DNA of 64,000 bases from Lewinellaceae bacterium SD302. Its GTDB lineage: Bacteria > Bacteroidota > Bacteroidia > Chitinophagales > Saprospiraceae. The notes below the pieces were generated by a model. The model was not told the DNA's origin and did no database searches. It worked only from the letters and a program-made list of their open reading frames with translations. Positions 27,137 through 36,482 of the stretch are shown here, in pieces; positions within the stretch are counted from its first letter, which is position 1; each line of letters begins with the position of its first letter. Position numbers and translations under genes: made by a program. The DNA lies in NCBI GenBank assembly GCA_002591745.1, contig PDLQ01000009.1, forward strand, positions 62,001 to 126,000, written 5' to 3'.

Positions 27137-28042
27137 CTAGCCCAGAAAACTTACGGCAGGGGTATAAGTGAGCCCGAGATCCCGTTCGCTCGCTCCCGCA
27201 TCGTACACGGTAATGCCCTTATTGAGGGGCGTCTTCCCGTTCAGCATCCGCCCGATATCTGATACCCGATGGCTCTCCGCCGACAGTAAATAGTGTCGGC
27301 CGTGCAGCCCGGTGCGGGTGGCCGCTTCAACGATGCCGGCAGCTACGTCGCGCACGTCCACCACCGCAAAGTGAAGGTCGGTATCGTACATCATCTGCAC
27401 GAAATCATCCGGCGCGATACGATTTTTGAAAAGGTGCTGCATACCGACCGAAGTGGAATCTTCCCGGTCAGACAAGGCCTTACCGAACACCCCTACGGGA
27501 CATACGCTAACGAGTTCACAATCGCCAGTGTACGTATCCACAAACTCCCGCACCAATTGGTCCGCGAGGTACTTAGCCTGAGCGTAAGGATGGTCGTCGG
27601 GGGAAAAATAAGTCTCAGTGGATTCGTCGATCTGGCCGTTGCAGGATGGCGGATTCTGGGGAAAATGGGTATTGAGGGCAGCTACCGAGGCAACTACTAC
27701 CAGCTTTTTCACTCCCGCATTGTCAGCCACCGCTTTCAGCAGATGCTTGGTACCATTTACCGTCGGTTCAATCAACTCTTTCACCGGGTTGCCAAAGGCT
27801 AGCTGAAAGGGTGTACCGGAATGAACAACAACTTCGCAGCCGGCAATAAAGGGGGGAATCGTATCTGGCTGTAATAAGTTGAGCGGGACGAGTTCCACCC
27901 CGGCTAAGCCAGCCAAGTGGGCATAACGTGCCGTGTCCTCCGGCTTACTGGCCGATATGCGGACCTGATGGCCGGCAGCCACTAGTTGTTGGCTAACGTG
28001 GCTGCCGATAAATCCGGCTCCACCGATGATTGCAATTCGCAT
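27137..28042 (-). CDS. NAD-dependent epimerase/dehydratase (extended SDR)
   Basis: 301 residues. N-terminal dinucleotide motif GGAGFIGSH (8-16), then VVHSGTPFQ at about 71-79, and the active-site YAQAK (YxxxK) in HPYAQAKYLADQLVREF. The overall pattern is that of dihydroflavonol-reductase-like SDRs that reduce ketones or aldehydes. Encoded upstream of the double SnoaL lipoprotein and downstream of the cupin-CMD gene. Promoter shared in form with 24195. Confidence 0.9.
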   Translation of the reverse strand: MRIAIIGGAGFIGSHVSQQLVAAGHQVRISASKPEDTARYAHLAGLAGVELVPLNLLQPDTIPPFIAGCEVVVHSGTPFQLAFGNPVKELIEPTVNGTKHLLKAVADNAGVKKLVVVASVAALNTHFPQNPPSCNGQIDESTETYFSPDDHPYAQAKYLADQLVREFVDTYTGDCELVSVCPVGVFGKALSDREDSTSVGMQHLFKNRIAPDDFVQMMYDTDLHFAVVDVRDVAAGIVEAATRTGLHGRHYLLSAESHRVSDIGRMLNGKTPLNKGITVYDAGASERDLGLTYTPAVSFLG

Positions 28043-28064
28043 GGGTCATGTTTTTGATGCCCTG

Positions 28065-28140
28065 CAAATAACGAGTATGCAATACGACCGGAAAGGGGTT
28101 CCTTTCCCAGTGGTAAGTTTTACTTTCCGGAAGGGTAAAA
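28065..28140 (-). promoter_or_regulatory. Core promoter and palindromic operator of the SDR gene
   Basis: On the minus strand TTTGCAGGGCATCAAAAA lies 23-40 bp before the ATG. Upstream are a GGAAAGG-GGTT-CCTTTCC hairpin (28090-28107) and an imperfect 23-bp palindrome at 28118-28140 (TTTTAC ... GTAAAA around TTCCGGAA). The rest of the 331-bp gap 28043-28373 holds a GCTACTTTG motif (28249, minus) and no credible gene. Confidence 0.55.
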
Positions 28141-28373
28141 GCCGACCTTACGTTTCAGTTCCCGGAAGAAAGGGCGTGTGGCCAACGTGCTTATTTTTGG
28201 GCATCCGACTCTGGTGAACCACCCTGGCATCGGGCATATTGTGGCTAACAAAGTAGCAAAGTCGATGTAGGACCGATACCTGTGTCTGCGGAATTGGTGA
28301 CCGGCCCATGTTTCGGAAGCATTTAATTGCCTTGAAAAGCTTGACATCAACTAACGCTCATCGACGATCAATT

Positions 28374-29438
28374 TTAATGCGCGCGCATAATCATTCTCAA
28401 ATCGGCCGCACTCACGCCCTGGCGGCGGGCTATCATGGAATGACCACGCAGCATCGGTTCTACTCCTTCCCCCAGAGTGGCAAGTACGGCCACGGTGACC
28501 ACCTCCCGGTCGGCGTAACTGAGGGTTACGTCTTCAAAAACGTCGGCAAAAAGATGTTCCTTTAAGAAGGTGTCTATTCGGGGAGCGAATTTACCGTAGT
28601 CGGCAGGTTCAGCCCAGTTTCGACCGGTGAGTTGTTCCAGATTTTTTAGTCCTTGTTCGTAACGGCTTGCATTGTCCTGCGGGGCCATTGGCACTGCTAC
28701 TTTGCCAGCCATAAAATCAACCGCGATTCCACGCTCCCGACGAGTTTCGATAGTGGCCATCAACATTTTCAGCCCTTGAATACTACGTGGAAAACCGGCG
28801 TAGGCGTAAAGATGAACGATGGCTTCGCGCAATTCTTCAACTTTAAGACCGAAGTTCAGGGATGCATCCAAGGCAATCTGCAACTTTTCCAACTCACCCG
28901 AAGTGGTCAGTGCAGCCACGCGGGAAAGATGATAATAGCGCAAAGATTTTCCCTCGGCTTTAAGTCCCGCATGATATTGCTCGTCCGTGACTGGCTTGCC
29001 CCAGATAACACGGCCGGCGGGATGTTCCTTGGTCAGCGCCAGTTGTACGAACCAGTGGTCGTTAGCTGCCCCGTGCCAGTGTTCCACGCCGGGCGGGCAC
29101 TGAACTTTATCGCCCTTACGAAGCACTTGCACCGTTTCTCCTGCCTCTTGGTAATAGCCGACGCCATCCAGTACAAGCAGCGTCTGCCCGGCCGCATGAT
29201 GATGCCAGTTACTCCGCGACTCAGGCGGAAAAGTGACGTTGCCAATCGGCACCGGCTGTTCGTCGTCTTCGATGACGAGCATACGCTCTACCCAAACCGG
29301 ACCGGTGAAGTTGGGGCTTTCAATCCGTTGGCCGGGACCGAAAATGACGTTAAGGGAATCCGGAATACCCTGGCTGGTAATTGACGACAGACATACCCCG
29401 ACCAGCGGCAGGAATAGTAACCGGAGGAAGTAATGCAT
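28374..29438 (-). CDS. Secreted fusion of a cupin and two carboxymuconolactone-decarboxylase domains
   Basis: 354 residues with a signal peptide (1-23). Cupin at about 50-140: SNWHHHAAGQTLLVLDGVGYY and CPPGVEHWHGA carry the metal-binding His residues (HHH ... E/Q ... H). Two CMD / AhpD-type domains follow, about 150-255 (LREAIVHLYAYAGFP) and 265-352 (LSYADREVVTVAVLATLG), but no CxxC is visible, so AhpD-like peroxidase activity is unlikely. Such fusions are common near AraC regulators and SDR enzymes and may isomerise or decarboxylate lactone-type substrates. Divergent from the AraC gene. Confidence 0.88.
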   Translation of the reverse strand: MHYFLRLLFLPLVGVCLSSITSQGIPDSLNVIFGPGQRIESPNFTGPVWVERMLVIEDDEQPVPIGNVTFPPESRSNWHHHAAGQTLLVLDGVGYYQEAGETVQVLRKGDKVQCPPGVEHWHGAANDHWFVQLALTKEHPAGRVIWGKPVTDEQYHAGLKAEGKSLRYYHLSRVAALTTSGELEKLQIALDASLNFGLKVEELREAIVHLYAYAGFPRSIQGLKMLMATIETRRERGIAVDFMAGKVAVPMAPQDNASRYEQGLKNLEQLTGRNWAEPADYGKFAPRIDTFLKEHLFADVFEDVTLSYADREVVTVAVLATLGEGVEPMLRGHSMIARRQGVSAADLRMIMRAH

Positions 29439-29605
29439 GGAAATCAGTTTTAATTTTTTGGCTAGTAACTTTCAGGAGCAGCAGCGTCTCTATTCGTCTT
29501 TTGACTAGCAAAGTAGCCATGTTGATTCAAGCTAAGCACCCATGACAACTGCGATGATCACCGCAGCTAAAGTAACAAGGCTGGTTAAGGATTTCAGCAA
29601 CCCTA

Positions 29606-29633
29606 ATTACGGTTTGACTGCCCCGGATTACGG
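29606..29633. promoter_or_regulatory. Two direct ATTACGG repeats, 21 bp apart (AraC-type operator)
   Basis: ATTACGGTTTGA starts at 29606 and ATTACGGAATTGA at 29627. A 21-bp period (two helical turns) is the normal arrangement for AraC-family binding sites. They lie in the divergent gap between the cupin-CMD gene and the AraC gene, about 65-90 bp before the latter. Confidence 0.55.
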
Positions 29634-29697
29634 AATTGAAATGTATCCGCCGGGGATACTGACAATTAGTAGTTATTTTAACTATTCAAAATAGCAA

Positions 29698-30591
29698 ATG
29701 TCCATAATAACTACATTTGACACCATCAAGCAGTACTGTGCCTTCAACAAGCAAGGCATCTTACACCCGCATATTGCGCTAATTGACCTCTCGCTGGCCG
29801 ACCCGCGCAAACTGCAGCGTATGCAATTCAACTTCTACCTCATCTTTCTCAAGGAGATCAGGTGTGGCGATCTGCGTTACGGCTGCAACACCTATGATTA
29901 CGACGAGGGAACACTGGTTTTCCTGGCTCCTGGTCAGCTAATCGGTCAGGCGGGTGATGAGGTTTACCAGCCCAAAGGACGAGCGTTGGCTTTTCATCCC
30001 GACTTCTTATTGGGTACCGACTTGGCCGGCAAGATGGATGAGTACTCATTTTTCACTTACGAGGCCAGCGAGGCCTTGCACCTGGCCGAAAAAGAACGAG
30101 ATTTGATCGAAGACCTTTTCCGCAAGATTACGAATGAGCTGAATCAGTCCATCGACAAGTATAGCAAGCGGTTATTGATTAACAACTTACAGCTCTTCCT
30201 TAACTACTGCATCCGCTTTTACGACCGGCAGTTCATCACCCGGAACAGTGAAAACAGAAGTGTAGTGGTTAAATTCGAGACCTTGCTCAACAACTATTTC
30301 CGCTCCGTTCCGGGAGAACAAGAAGGCCTGCCTTCGGTAGCCTACTTTGCCGATCGTTTGCATCTCTCCCCCAACTATTTTGGTGATCTGATCAAAAAGG
30401 AAACGGGAAAATCACCTCAGGAACACCTGCAACTGAAGCTGATTGCAGTAGCCAAGGAGCGGCTATTCGATCCCTCCAGGTCCATTAGTGAAATTGCCTA
30501 CAGCTTAGGTTTTAAGCACCCCCAACACTTTAGCCGGTTATTCAAGAAAGTGGAGGGCGTTTCGCCGGGCAGTTTTCGGAGAGCGGGTTGA
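29698..30591 (+). CDS. AraC family transcriptional regulator
   Basis: 297 residues. N-terminal cupin-like sensor (about 20-150, with YDEGTLVFLAPGQ) and C-terminal double helix-turn-helix at about 205-297: VAYFADRLHLSPNYFGDLIKK in the first and SISEIAYSLGFKHPQHFSRL with FKKVEGVSPGSFR in the second. It probably controls the divergent cupin-CMD gene and the SDR/SnoaL genes behind it. Its own start lies right after an AT-rich promoter area. Confidence 0.93.
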   Translation: MSIITTFDTIKQYCAFNKQGILHPHIALIDLSLADPRKLQRMQFNFYLIFLKEIRCGDLRYGCNTYDYDEGTLVFLAPGQLIGQAGDEVYQPKGRALAFHPDFLLGTDLAGKMDEYSFFTYEASEALHLAEKERDLIEDLFRKITNELNQSIDKYSKRLLINNLQLFLNYCIRFYDRQFITRNSENRSVVVKFETLLNNYFRSVPGEQEGLPSVAYFADRLHLSPNYFGDLIKKETGKSPQEHLQLKLIAVAKERLFDPSRSISEIAYSLGFKHPQHFSRLFKKVEGVSPGSFRRAG

Positions 30592-30638
30592 TTACTACCT
30601 AAATCACCAATCATCACTTTAACTAAAGTCTAAATCAC

Positions 30639-31136
30639 ATGCATTTGCGCTTTTCAATTTACGCCTTCGCCCTTTTGCTATTCCTGGGTCTGTTCTCCTG
30701 TGGCACAACCAAGCAAACGGCAGGCCAGCTAGTTTCAGCCGAAGAGCGAGCGACTACCGAACAATACATTCGCCAACTCTCCGCCGATAAATGGCAGTGG
30801 ATGGCCGACAAAGATGTTGATAAGCTAGCCGATCTATTCGACGACTCCGCCAAATTCGTGCACATGAGTGGCAGCTGGAAAAAAGAACGGGAACTCGAAA
30901 TCATCGAAACCGGTAGCATCTGGTATAAGAGCACCAAAATACACGACGTTGCCGTAGAAGTGACTGGCAAAGTAGCAGTGCTTTGGAATCGCATTACACT
31001 GGAGGCGGAAGTACGTGGAGATACTGTCTCTAATGAATTTACCGTTACGGAAGTCTACCAAAAACGGGGCGAATCCTGGAAAATGATGGCTTTCACCTTC
31101 AGTAAAGTGAGAGATACCCACGAGATCGTCCATTAG
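30639..31136 (+). CDS. DUF4440 / SnoaL-like lipoprotein
   Basis: 165 residues, lipobox LFSC (residues 18-21). The rest is a single NTF2-like fold: LSADKWQWMADKDVDKLADL, FVHMSGSW, VAVEVTGKVAVLWNRIT and VTEVYQKRGESWKMMAF. Members of DUF4440 are often secreted and of unknown function. It follows the AraC gene by 47 bp and may belong to the same transcript; the next gene begins 47 bp after it. Confidence 0.85.
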   Translation: MHLRFSIYAFALLLFLGLFSCGTTKQTAGQLVSAEERATTEQYIRQLSADKWQWMADKDVDKLADLFDDSAKFVHMSGSWKKERELEIIETGSIWYKSTKIHDVAVEVTGKVAVLWNRITLEAEVRGDTVSNEFTVTEVYQKRGESWKMMAFTFSKVRDTHEIVH

Positions 31137-31183
31137 CGTAAATCCTTACGATTTCCCGTATTTTCACAAAAATCCCTCTAGAC

Positions 31184-31642
31184 ATGACTAGTTATCAAAT
31201 AGAAGTAAACGGAAAAGCCCGTCAAGTCAACGCCGATCCCGACACTCCTTTACTCTGGGTGCTACGCGACAATCTTCAACTCGTTGGCACGAAATACGGG
31301 TGTGGTGTTGGTTCCTGCGGAGCCTGTACCGTCCACGTAGATGGATTTGCCATGCGATCCTGTCAGTTGCCGTTGGATCAGGTAGGAGAACAGTCCATCA
31401 CCACCATTGAGGGGTTGTCCGAGCATGGTAACCATCCCGTGCAGCGCGCCTGGCTGGACCACGATGTCGCTCAGTGCGGCTACTGTCAGGCGGGACAAAT
31501 CATGACCGTCTCCGCCCTGTTGAACCATTCGCCAAATCCCGACGATGCGGAGATCGAGGCAACCATGAGTGGCAACATTTGTCGCTGCGGCACCTATACC
31601 CGGATCAAGGCTGCCATTAAATCGATTGACTCGGTTGGCTAG
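31184..31642 (+). CDS. [2Fe-2S] subunit of a molybdopterin oxidoreductase (IorA type)
   Basis: 152 residues with two iron-sulfur centres: plant-type ferredoxin cluster C40, C45, C48, C60 ([11 protein letters not shown]) and the second cluster C98, C101, C133, C135 ([18 protein letters not shown]). Same size and layout as the small subunit of isoquinoline 1-oxidoreductase. It passes electrons from the molybdenum site encoded 219 bp downstream; there is no FAD subunit gene, so the acceptor is probably a cytochrome or quinone. Confidence 0.94.
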   Translation: MTSYQIEVNGKARQVNADPDTPLLWVLRDNLQLVGTKYGCGVGSCGACTVHVDGFAMRSCQLPLDQVGEQSITTIEGLSEHGNHPVQRAWLDHDVAQCGYCQAGQIMTVSALLNHSPNPDDAEIEATMSGNICRCGTYTRIKAAIKSIDSVG

Positions 31643-31861
31643 CAGCTCTGTTACCTCCTTCAAAGCAATTAAGCGCCGTCTACTCATAACCCGTGAAAGA
31701 TCATTGTCCGCTAATTTCAAGTTCTGTTAATCTGGCTACGCTGATCGTCACCGGCAAATAAAGTTCTTGCTGTTCGTTCAGCCTGCTACTTTGAAGCCGC
31801 AAAAACGACTAATTTTAAAGATACTCCTCGGAGTTAAAGTCCAAATTTAAATTTCTGCCCC

Positions 31862-34129
31862 ATGTCAACTCATTCCGAAATCAATCAGCGACGTCGTTTT
31901 CTAAAAACCGGCTTACTCGGCAGCGGGGGATTGCTTCTGGGCTTCAACTGGCTGACGGGTTGTACGAATAATACTGCCGGCCACGTCGATGCAGACTCTG
32001 GCCCCGAGTTGCCGGATACCTGGCAGGACATTAACGCCTACCTCAAAATCGGAAACAACGGCACGGTAACTATTTACACTCCTAACCCGGAATTCGGACA
32101 GGGCGTAATGACTGCCATGCCAATGATTCTGGCCGAGGAATTGGATGTAGACTGGAAAGACGTGATCTCCGAACAAGCGCCCTTCAACGCCGAAAAATTT
32201 GGCTTTCAGTTCACGGGAGGTAGTCGGGGCATTATGTCACGCTGGGCCGGGTTACGGCAGGCCGGAGCCACTGCTCGTCAGATGTTGATTACCGCCGCTG
32301 CCCAACAGTGGGAGGTACCAGTAAACGAGGTTAGCACGAAGGCCGGCCGACTCTTTCATTCGGCAAGTGACCGTTCCGCAGGTTACGGTGAGGTAGCCAC
32401 GATTGCCGCAACCCTGCCGATGCCCGAAGAAGTTCCGCTGAAAGAGATTAAAGATTTTAGCATCATCGGGAACTCGAAAAAGAATGTACAGGGCCGTCAG
32501 ATTGTAACGGGGCATCCGCTGTTTGGGATTGATTATCGTAAGGAAGGAATGCTTACGGCGATGATCGTTCATCCCCCTTCCTTCGGACAAAAATTTCATC
32601 GTATCCGTAACCTCGATGAGGTCAAGGGCATGCCGGGAATCCGTGACGTATTTCATTTTCAAACCTACAAAGACGGTTTTGAAAAAGGCGGCTTCGACAC
32701 CAATGCCTTCCCTGAACTGGTAGCTATCGTCGGCGACTCGACCTGGCCGGTGATGAAAGCAAAAAAGGCCCTGCTGGTAGATTGGCAAGAACAGGAAGCT
32801 TTCGTGGAAAGCATCAACGGTTTTCGTGGCAAAACGACCCGAAACGTACCCACCGGATTGGAAAATTCAACTGACCATGAGTCGCGGATGAAAGAAATGG
32901 CTGCCATCCCCGGCCGGGAGGTTCGTAAAGACGGTGACCCGGAACGCGCTTTCCAATCAGCAACAAAAGTACTGGAGCGTAGCTACTCGGCCCCATTTTT
33001 GGCCCACAATTGCATGGAGCCCATGAATGCATTTGCGCACGTAGAGGGGGACAAAGTATGGATTGCGGGGCCGCTCCAGGCCCCGGGGATGATCGAACCG
33101 ACCATTGCCGCACGAATGGATATCCCCGTAGAGAACATCGATATTGAAATGACGCGCATGGGCGGAGGGTTTGGCCGCCGGGCTTATTCCCACTACATGT
33201 TGGAAGCCGCCCTGATCAGCCAACAGGTGAAGGCACCGGTGCAACTGATTTACAGCCGTGAGGACGACATGACCAATGGCATCTACCGTCCCGCTTATCA
33301 CGCTACCTACCGGGCCGCAATCGATGAGAACGGACAATTGACCGCCCTGCACATCAAAGCCGGCGGCGTACCGGAAAGCCCATTGTTTGCCAACCGCTTC
33401 CCGGCAGGATCAGTGGACAATTACCTGGCCGAAGAATGGTCGATCGATTCTAACATCACCATCGGGGCCTTCCGCGCCCCACGTTCCAACTTCATGGCCG
33501 GAGCGGAACAGGCTTTTCTGGATGAACTGGCCGAAGAGCTGGGCAAAGACCCGATCGATTTCCGCCTGGAATTACTGGACCGGGCCAAAGAAAACCCCGT
33601 GGGTGAGCAAAATGATTACGACCCAGAGCGTTACGCCGGAGTACTGAAACTGGTACGGAAAAAATCCGGCTGGGGCGAAGGAGATCAGGATTTACAACGT
33701 GGCGTCTCCGCTTATTTCTGTCATAACTCCTACGCCGCCCACGTGCTGGATTTGAAGATCGAAGATGGGAAACCGGTAGTTCAAAAAGTAACCTGTGCCA
33801 TTGACTGCGGTATCGTGGTTAACCCGGACGCGGCTGCGAATATGGCCGAGGGAGGTATCGTCGACGGCGTAGGGAATGCCCTCTACGGAGAATTGACCTT
33901 TACCGATGGTAAACCCGACAAAAACAATTTCGACACCTACCGGATGATCCGAATGAATGAAGCCCCGAAGGAGATCGACGTTCACTTCGTCCCGAGCGAA
34001 ATAGATCCGACGGGGCTGGGGGAACCTCCCTTCCCACCTGTATTCGGGGCGATGGCGAACGCGATTTACAAAGCTACGGGTGAGCGGCGGTATCGGCAGC
34101 CGTTTTGGGGAGAGGGGCTGAAGGGGTAA
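31862..34129 (+). CDS. Molybdopterin-binding subunit, isoquinoline 1-oxidoreductase / aldehyde oxidase type
   Basis: 755 residues. Tat signal RRRFLKT (10-16) followed by a hydrophobic stretch and a Cys (LTGC), so it is exported folded with cofactor and perhaps lipidated. Two-domain molybdenum hydroxylase: substrate entry region FGQGVMTAMPMILAEEL, RMGGGFGRRAYSHYMLEA for cofactor binding, and DPTGLGEPPFPPVFGAMANA near the end, whose Glu in GEPP is the catalytic residue of the family. It hydroxylates aldehydes or N-heterocycles using water. Preceded by a gap with a GCTACTTTG motif. Confidence 0.93.
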   Translation: MSTHSEINQRRRFLKTGLLGSGGLLLGFNWLTGCTNNTAGHVDADSGPELPDTWQDINAYLKIGNNGTVTIYTPNPEFGQGVMTAMPMILAEELDVDWKDVISEQAPFNAEKFGFQFTGGSRGIMSRWAGLRQAGATARQMLITAAAQQWEVPVNEVSTKAGRLFHSASDRSAGYGEVATIAATLPMPEEVPLKEIKDFSIIGNSKKNVQGRQIVTGHPLFGIDYRKEGMLTAMIVHPPSFGQKFHRIRNLDEVKGMPGIRDVFHFQTYKDGFEKGGFDTNAFPELVAIVGDSTWPVMKAKKALLVDWQEQEAFVESINGFRGKTTRNVPTGLENSTDHESRMKEMAAIPGREVRKDGDPERAFQSATKVLERSYSAPFLAHNCMEPMNAFAHVEGDKVWIAGPLQAPGMIEPTIAARMDIPVENIDIEMTRMGGGFGRRAYSHYMLEAALISQQVKAPVQLIYSREDDMTNGIYRPAYHATYRAAIDENGQLTALHIKAGGVPESPLFANRFPAGSVDNYLAEEWSIDSNITIGAFRAPRSNFMAGAEQAFLDELAEELGKDPIDFRLELLDRAKENPVGEQNDYDPERYAGVLKLVRKKSGWGEGDQDLQRGVSAYFCHNSYAAHVLDLKIEDGKPVVQKVTCAIDCGIVVNPDAAANMAEGGIVDGVGNALYGELTFTDGKPDKNNFDTYRMIRMNEAPKEIDVHFVPSEIDPTGLGEPPFPPVFGAMANAIYKATGERRYRQPFWGEGLKG

Positions 34130-34175
34130 ACCTGAGTGCATAGTGAGCAGTCAGGTCCTGAGAATGTGTGATCCG

Positions 34176-36338
34176 CTACCTGTAATGCGGATATACTTCA
34201 CGGTTTAGGAAGTCCCGCATTCTATTTCGCTTGGTTTCATCGACGAAACGACTGAGAACCCAGTCATAATCTTCCGGGATATCGACCCGATAATTCATCG
34301 ACGGGGGGGCGATCTCAGCACAGAAAAGGCTATGGATCGTCAGGCTCCAGGCAAGTTTATCGTGGCTCAATTTACAAACGGGCCCCGCGGCCAGTTTAGC
34401 GGCGTCAAACAGGTAGAGTTGTCTGCTGTAACCGGAATCAAGGTCTTCGGGATCCGCTACCATAAATAGTGCGGCGATGTATCCGTCCGTATCCCGCTCC
34501 GGTCCTTCCAGGGGGTCGACCCGTTGGCGCGGGACAAACTGCAGACTTTGCAAATTTTCGTGCGGGCCGGCGAGATAGTAATCGGCCAGTTCCATCGTTT
34601 CGGTGTCGATACGGCAGAGACAACCCGGAATACCGAAACGGTGGTATTCCAAAATTTTATTAGCTGGGATGAGCCCGTACTTCTCGTTGTAACTTTTGTA
34701 AAGCTGATAAATGAACTGAGTTAGGGCATCAGCATCGAGCCCGTCGAATTGTTGGTAGATCTGTCGAATGCGTGCCGGTCTTTCGGCTACGGAGTATTGT
34801 TCACGGAAGGTGGACAAACCAGCTCCCCAGGTGTGCGGACCAGTCAGTTCAGCTATCCGATCATCTCCGAAGCCTTTATGGTGGATGACTTGCGACTCCA
34901 GTAGCTCCCCATCCACCCCGTTGATCACATGCTTACCTACCCGGCTGATGTCCATTACCGAAGTGGCCATGGTTCCGATGCGGCCAGGGGCAGGGCTTTG
35001 TTCGGGGTCAACCGCCAGTCGATCATAGGGCCGCACCCATTCACCACCACAGATGGCGGAATTATGTCCCGCGTAAAGCGTGATGCGCCCTTCGGGATTA
35101 AGGTAGTCTAACGAAAAATGAATTGTTTCGTGGGGTAGTTCGAAGCGAACGGCTTGCACCTCTTTCTTACCTTCCGTTAAGTCGGCCCGGCGAACGATGT
35201 AACACTTTGTCGTTGGAGATATGGTATGGGTCGTAATTCGACGGAGTAAACTATTGAGGCGATCGTTGTGACCAAAAGGTAGGGACATCAGCATATCCAT
35301 CGCGAATTTCAAGGTGGAATCGCTGAGGACGATATAGTCTTCCGTTAAATCCATCTGATGCATTGTCTGGCTAATGGAGATATTGAGGCCGTCGGCATCA
35401 ACTACGGTCCAACTGTTCATCTTTCCTCCTTTCCAATGTACCAGACGCAGCTCGCTGGTTACCGGCGGTGTATTGGGGATAGTATAATGATCACTGAATT
35501 CCTTTTTATGATTGGTTACGTGCTTATCGTTTAAGAAGGGTACAAACTCCCTTATTGCATCTACGAGATCCCCGGGAGAGAGTTGCTTGCCCAAAATCCA
35601 GTTGGCAAAATTTTCCAATTCGGTAAGAACGAAGTTTGCGGCTTTCATCAGTCGGCGATCCCATTCAATGTTGGTAATGAGATTCACCAGACTTTTCTGA
35701 TAATTTACGGCGTAATAGTCGAAAGTATACGGGTCAAAACAGGGATGAGCGGTGGCATAGATCATGGGAAAGACCTGTTGCATCTCGTCCGGAAAATTTT
35801 GCAACCACTCCGGCTGCTTACCGATGGGAGTTACGATCTCCATACTTACCGGATCGATCACGTGGGGCCGGCCGGCATCAAAGGTTACGCTCAGGTGAGT
35901 TGGATCCTCGGGTCGAAAGCGAAAGGGAACGATGGCCGTATTAACCTGATTACGAGTGCCCAGGTCATTATGGGTCCTCGATAAACCTTTGCTGGCGAAA
36001 TGAAGGCCATTACTGTAGTAGTCCGTACCGTATCGTGTGGCGGCATCAGCATAATAGCAAGCAGTCTTGAGTATTTTACTTTTCAGTTTCACCTTAGCGC
36101 GCTCAGAAAAATCGAAGCGGTAAAGGAGGCCATCCCCGTTTAAAACGGTTGCCCCGTATTCATCGCAGGGGCTACCGTCGGGCCAGTTTTCGGGAGGCGG
36201 CGTCGCGTAATTGACGGTACCTGCCACTGAATTGACAAATAAATACCCCCCCAGGTCAGTAGGTAACCTCCCATCAATTACTTCCAGTTCCAGGTCCAAT
36301 TCTTCGCGGGAACCAAAATTAAGGGGATAATATTGCAT
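34176..36338 (-). CDS. Carotenoid cleavage oxygenase
   Basis: 720 residues from the ATG at 36336-36338; a GTG at 36381-36383 would add 15 residues. Related to RPE65 / 9-cis-epoxycarotenoid dioxygenases, longer than most bacterial members (450-500). The N-terminal LPTDLGGYLFVNSVAGTVN and NGDGLLYRF match the family. Iron-binding His candidates are in YATAHPCFDP, QTMHQMDL, PHETIHFSLD and TIHSLF. It cleaves carotenoids or stilbenes with O2. Convergent with the molybdenum enzyme; same strand as the isomerase and esterase genes upstream. Confidence 0.88.
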   Translation of the reverse strand: MQYYPLNFGSREELDLELEVIDGRLPTDLGGYLFVNSVAGTVNYATPPPENWPDGSPCDEYGATVLNGDGLLYRFDFSERAKVKLKSKILKTACYYADAATRYGTDYYSNGLHFASKGLSRTHNDLGTRNQVNTAIVPFRFRPEDPTHLSVTFDAGRPHVIDPVSMEIVTPIGKQPEWLQNFPDEMQQVFPMIYATAHPCFDPYTFDYYAVNYQKSLVNLITNIEWDRRLMKAANFVLTELENFANWILGKQLSPGDLVDAIREFVPFLNDKHVTNHKKEFSDHYTIPNTPPVTSELRLVHWKGGKMNSWTVVDADGLNISISQTMHQMDLTEDYIVLSDSTLKFAMDMLMSLPFGHNDRLNSLLRRITTHTISPTTKCYIVRRADLTEGKKEVQAVRFELPHETIHFSLDYLNPEGRITLYAGHNSAICGGEWVRPYDRLAVDPEQSPAPGRIGTMATSVMDISRVGKHVINGVDGELLESQVIHHKGFGDDRIAELTGPHTWGAGLSTFREQYSVAERPARIRQIYQQFDGLDADALTQFIYQLYKSYNEKYGLIPANKILEYHRFGIPGCLCRIDTETMELADYYLAGPHENLQSLQFVPRQRVDPLEGPERDTDGYIAALFMVADPEDLDSGYSRQLYLFDAAKLAAGPVCKLSHDKLAWSLTIHSLFCAEIAPPSMNYRVDIPEDYDWVLSRFVDETKRNRMRDFLNREVYPHYR

Positions 36339-36482
36339 CGATTGCTTGAGGGTGGATCGAAAAGATAACGTGTTAATAGCCACGGTGTTTGCACTGTTCG
36401 ACTAAGATCTATCCATCAGCACCTAGAATTCCGACCTGCACAGTTTAGGCTTGTTTCCGTTTGGATCACAACCTGCGGCGCA

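Noticed and set aside
28120-28350. 76-codon minus-strand frame between SDR and cupin-CMD genes
   Set aside because: No domain, spans the promoter palindrome and the dispersed motif; probably chance.
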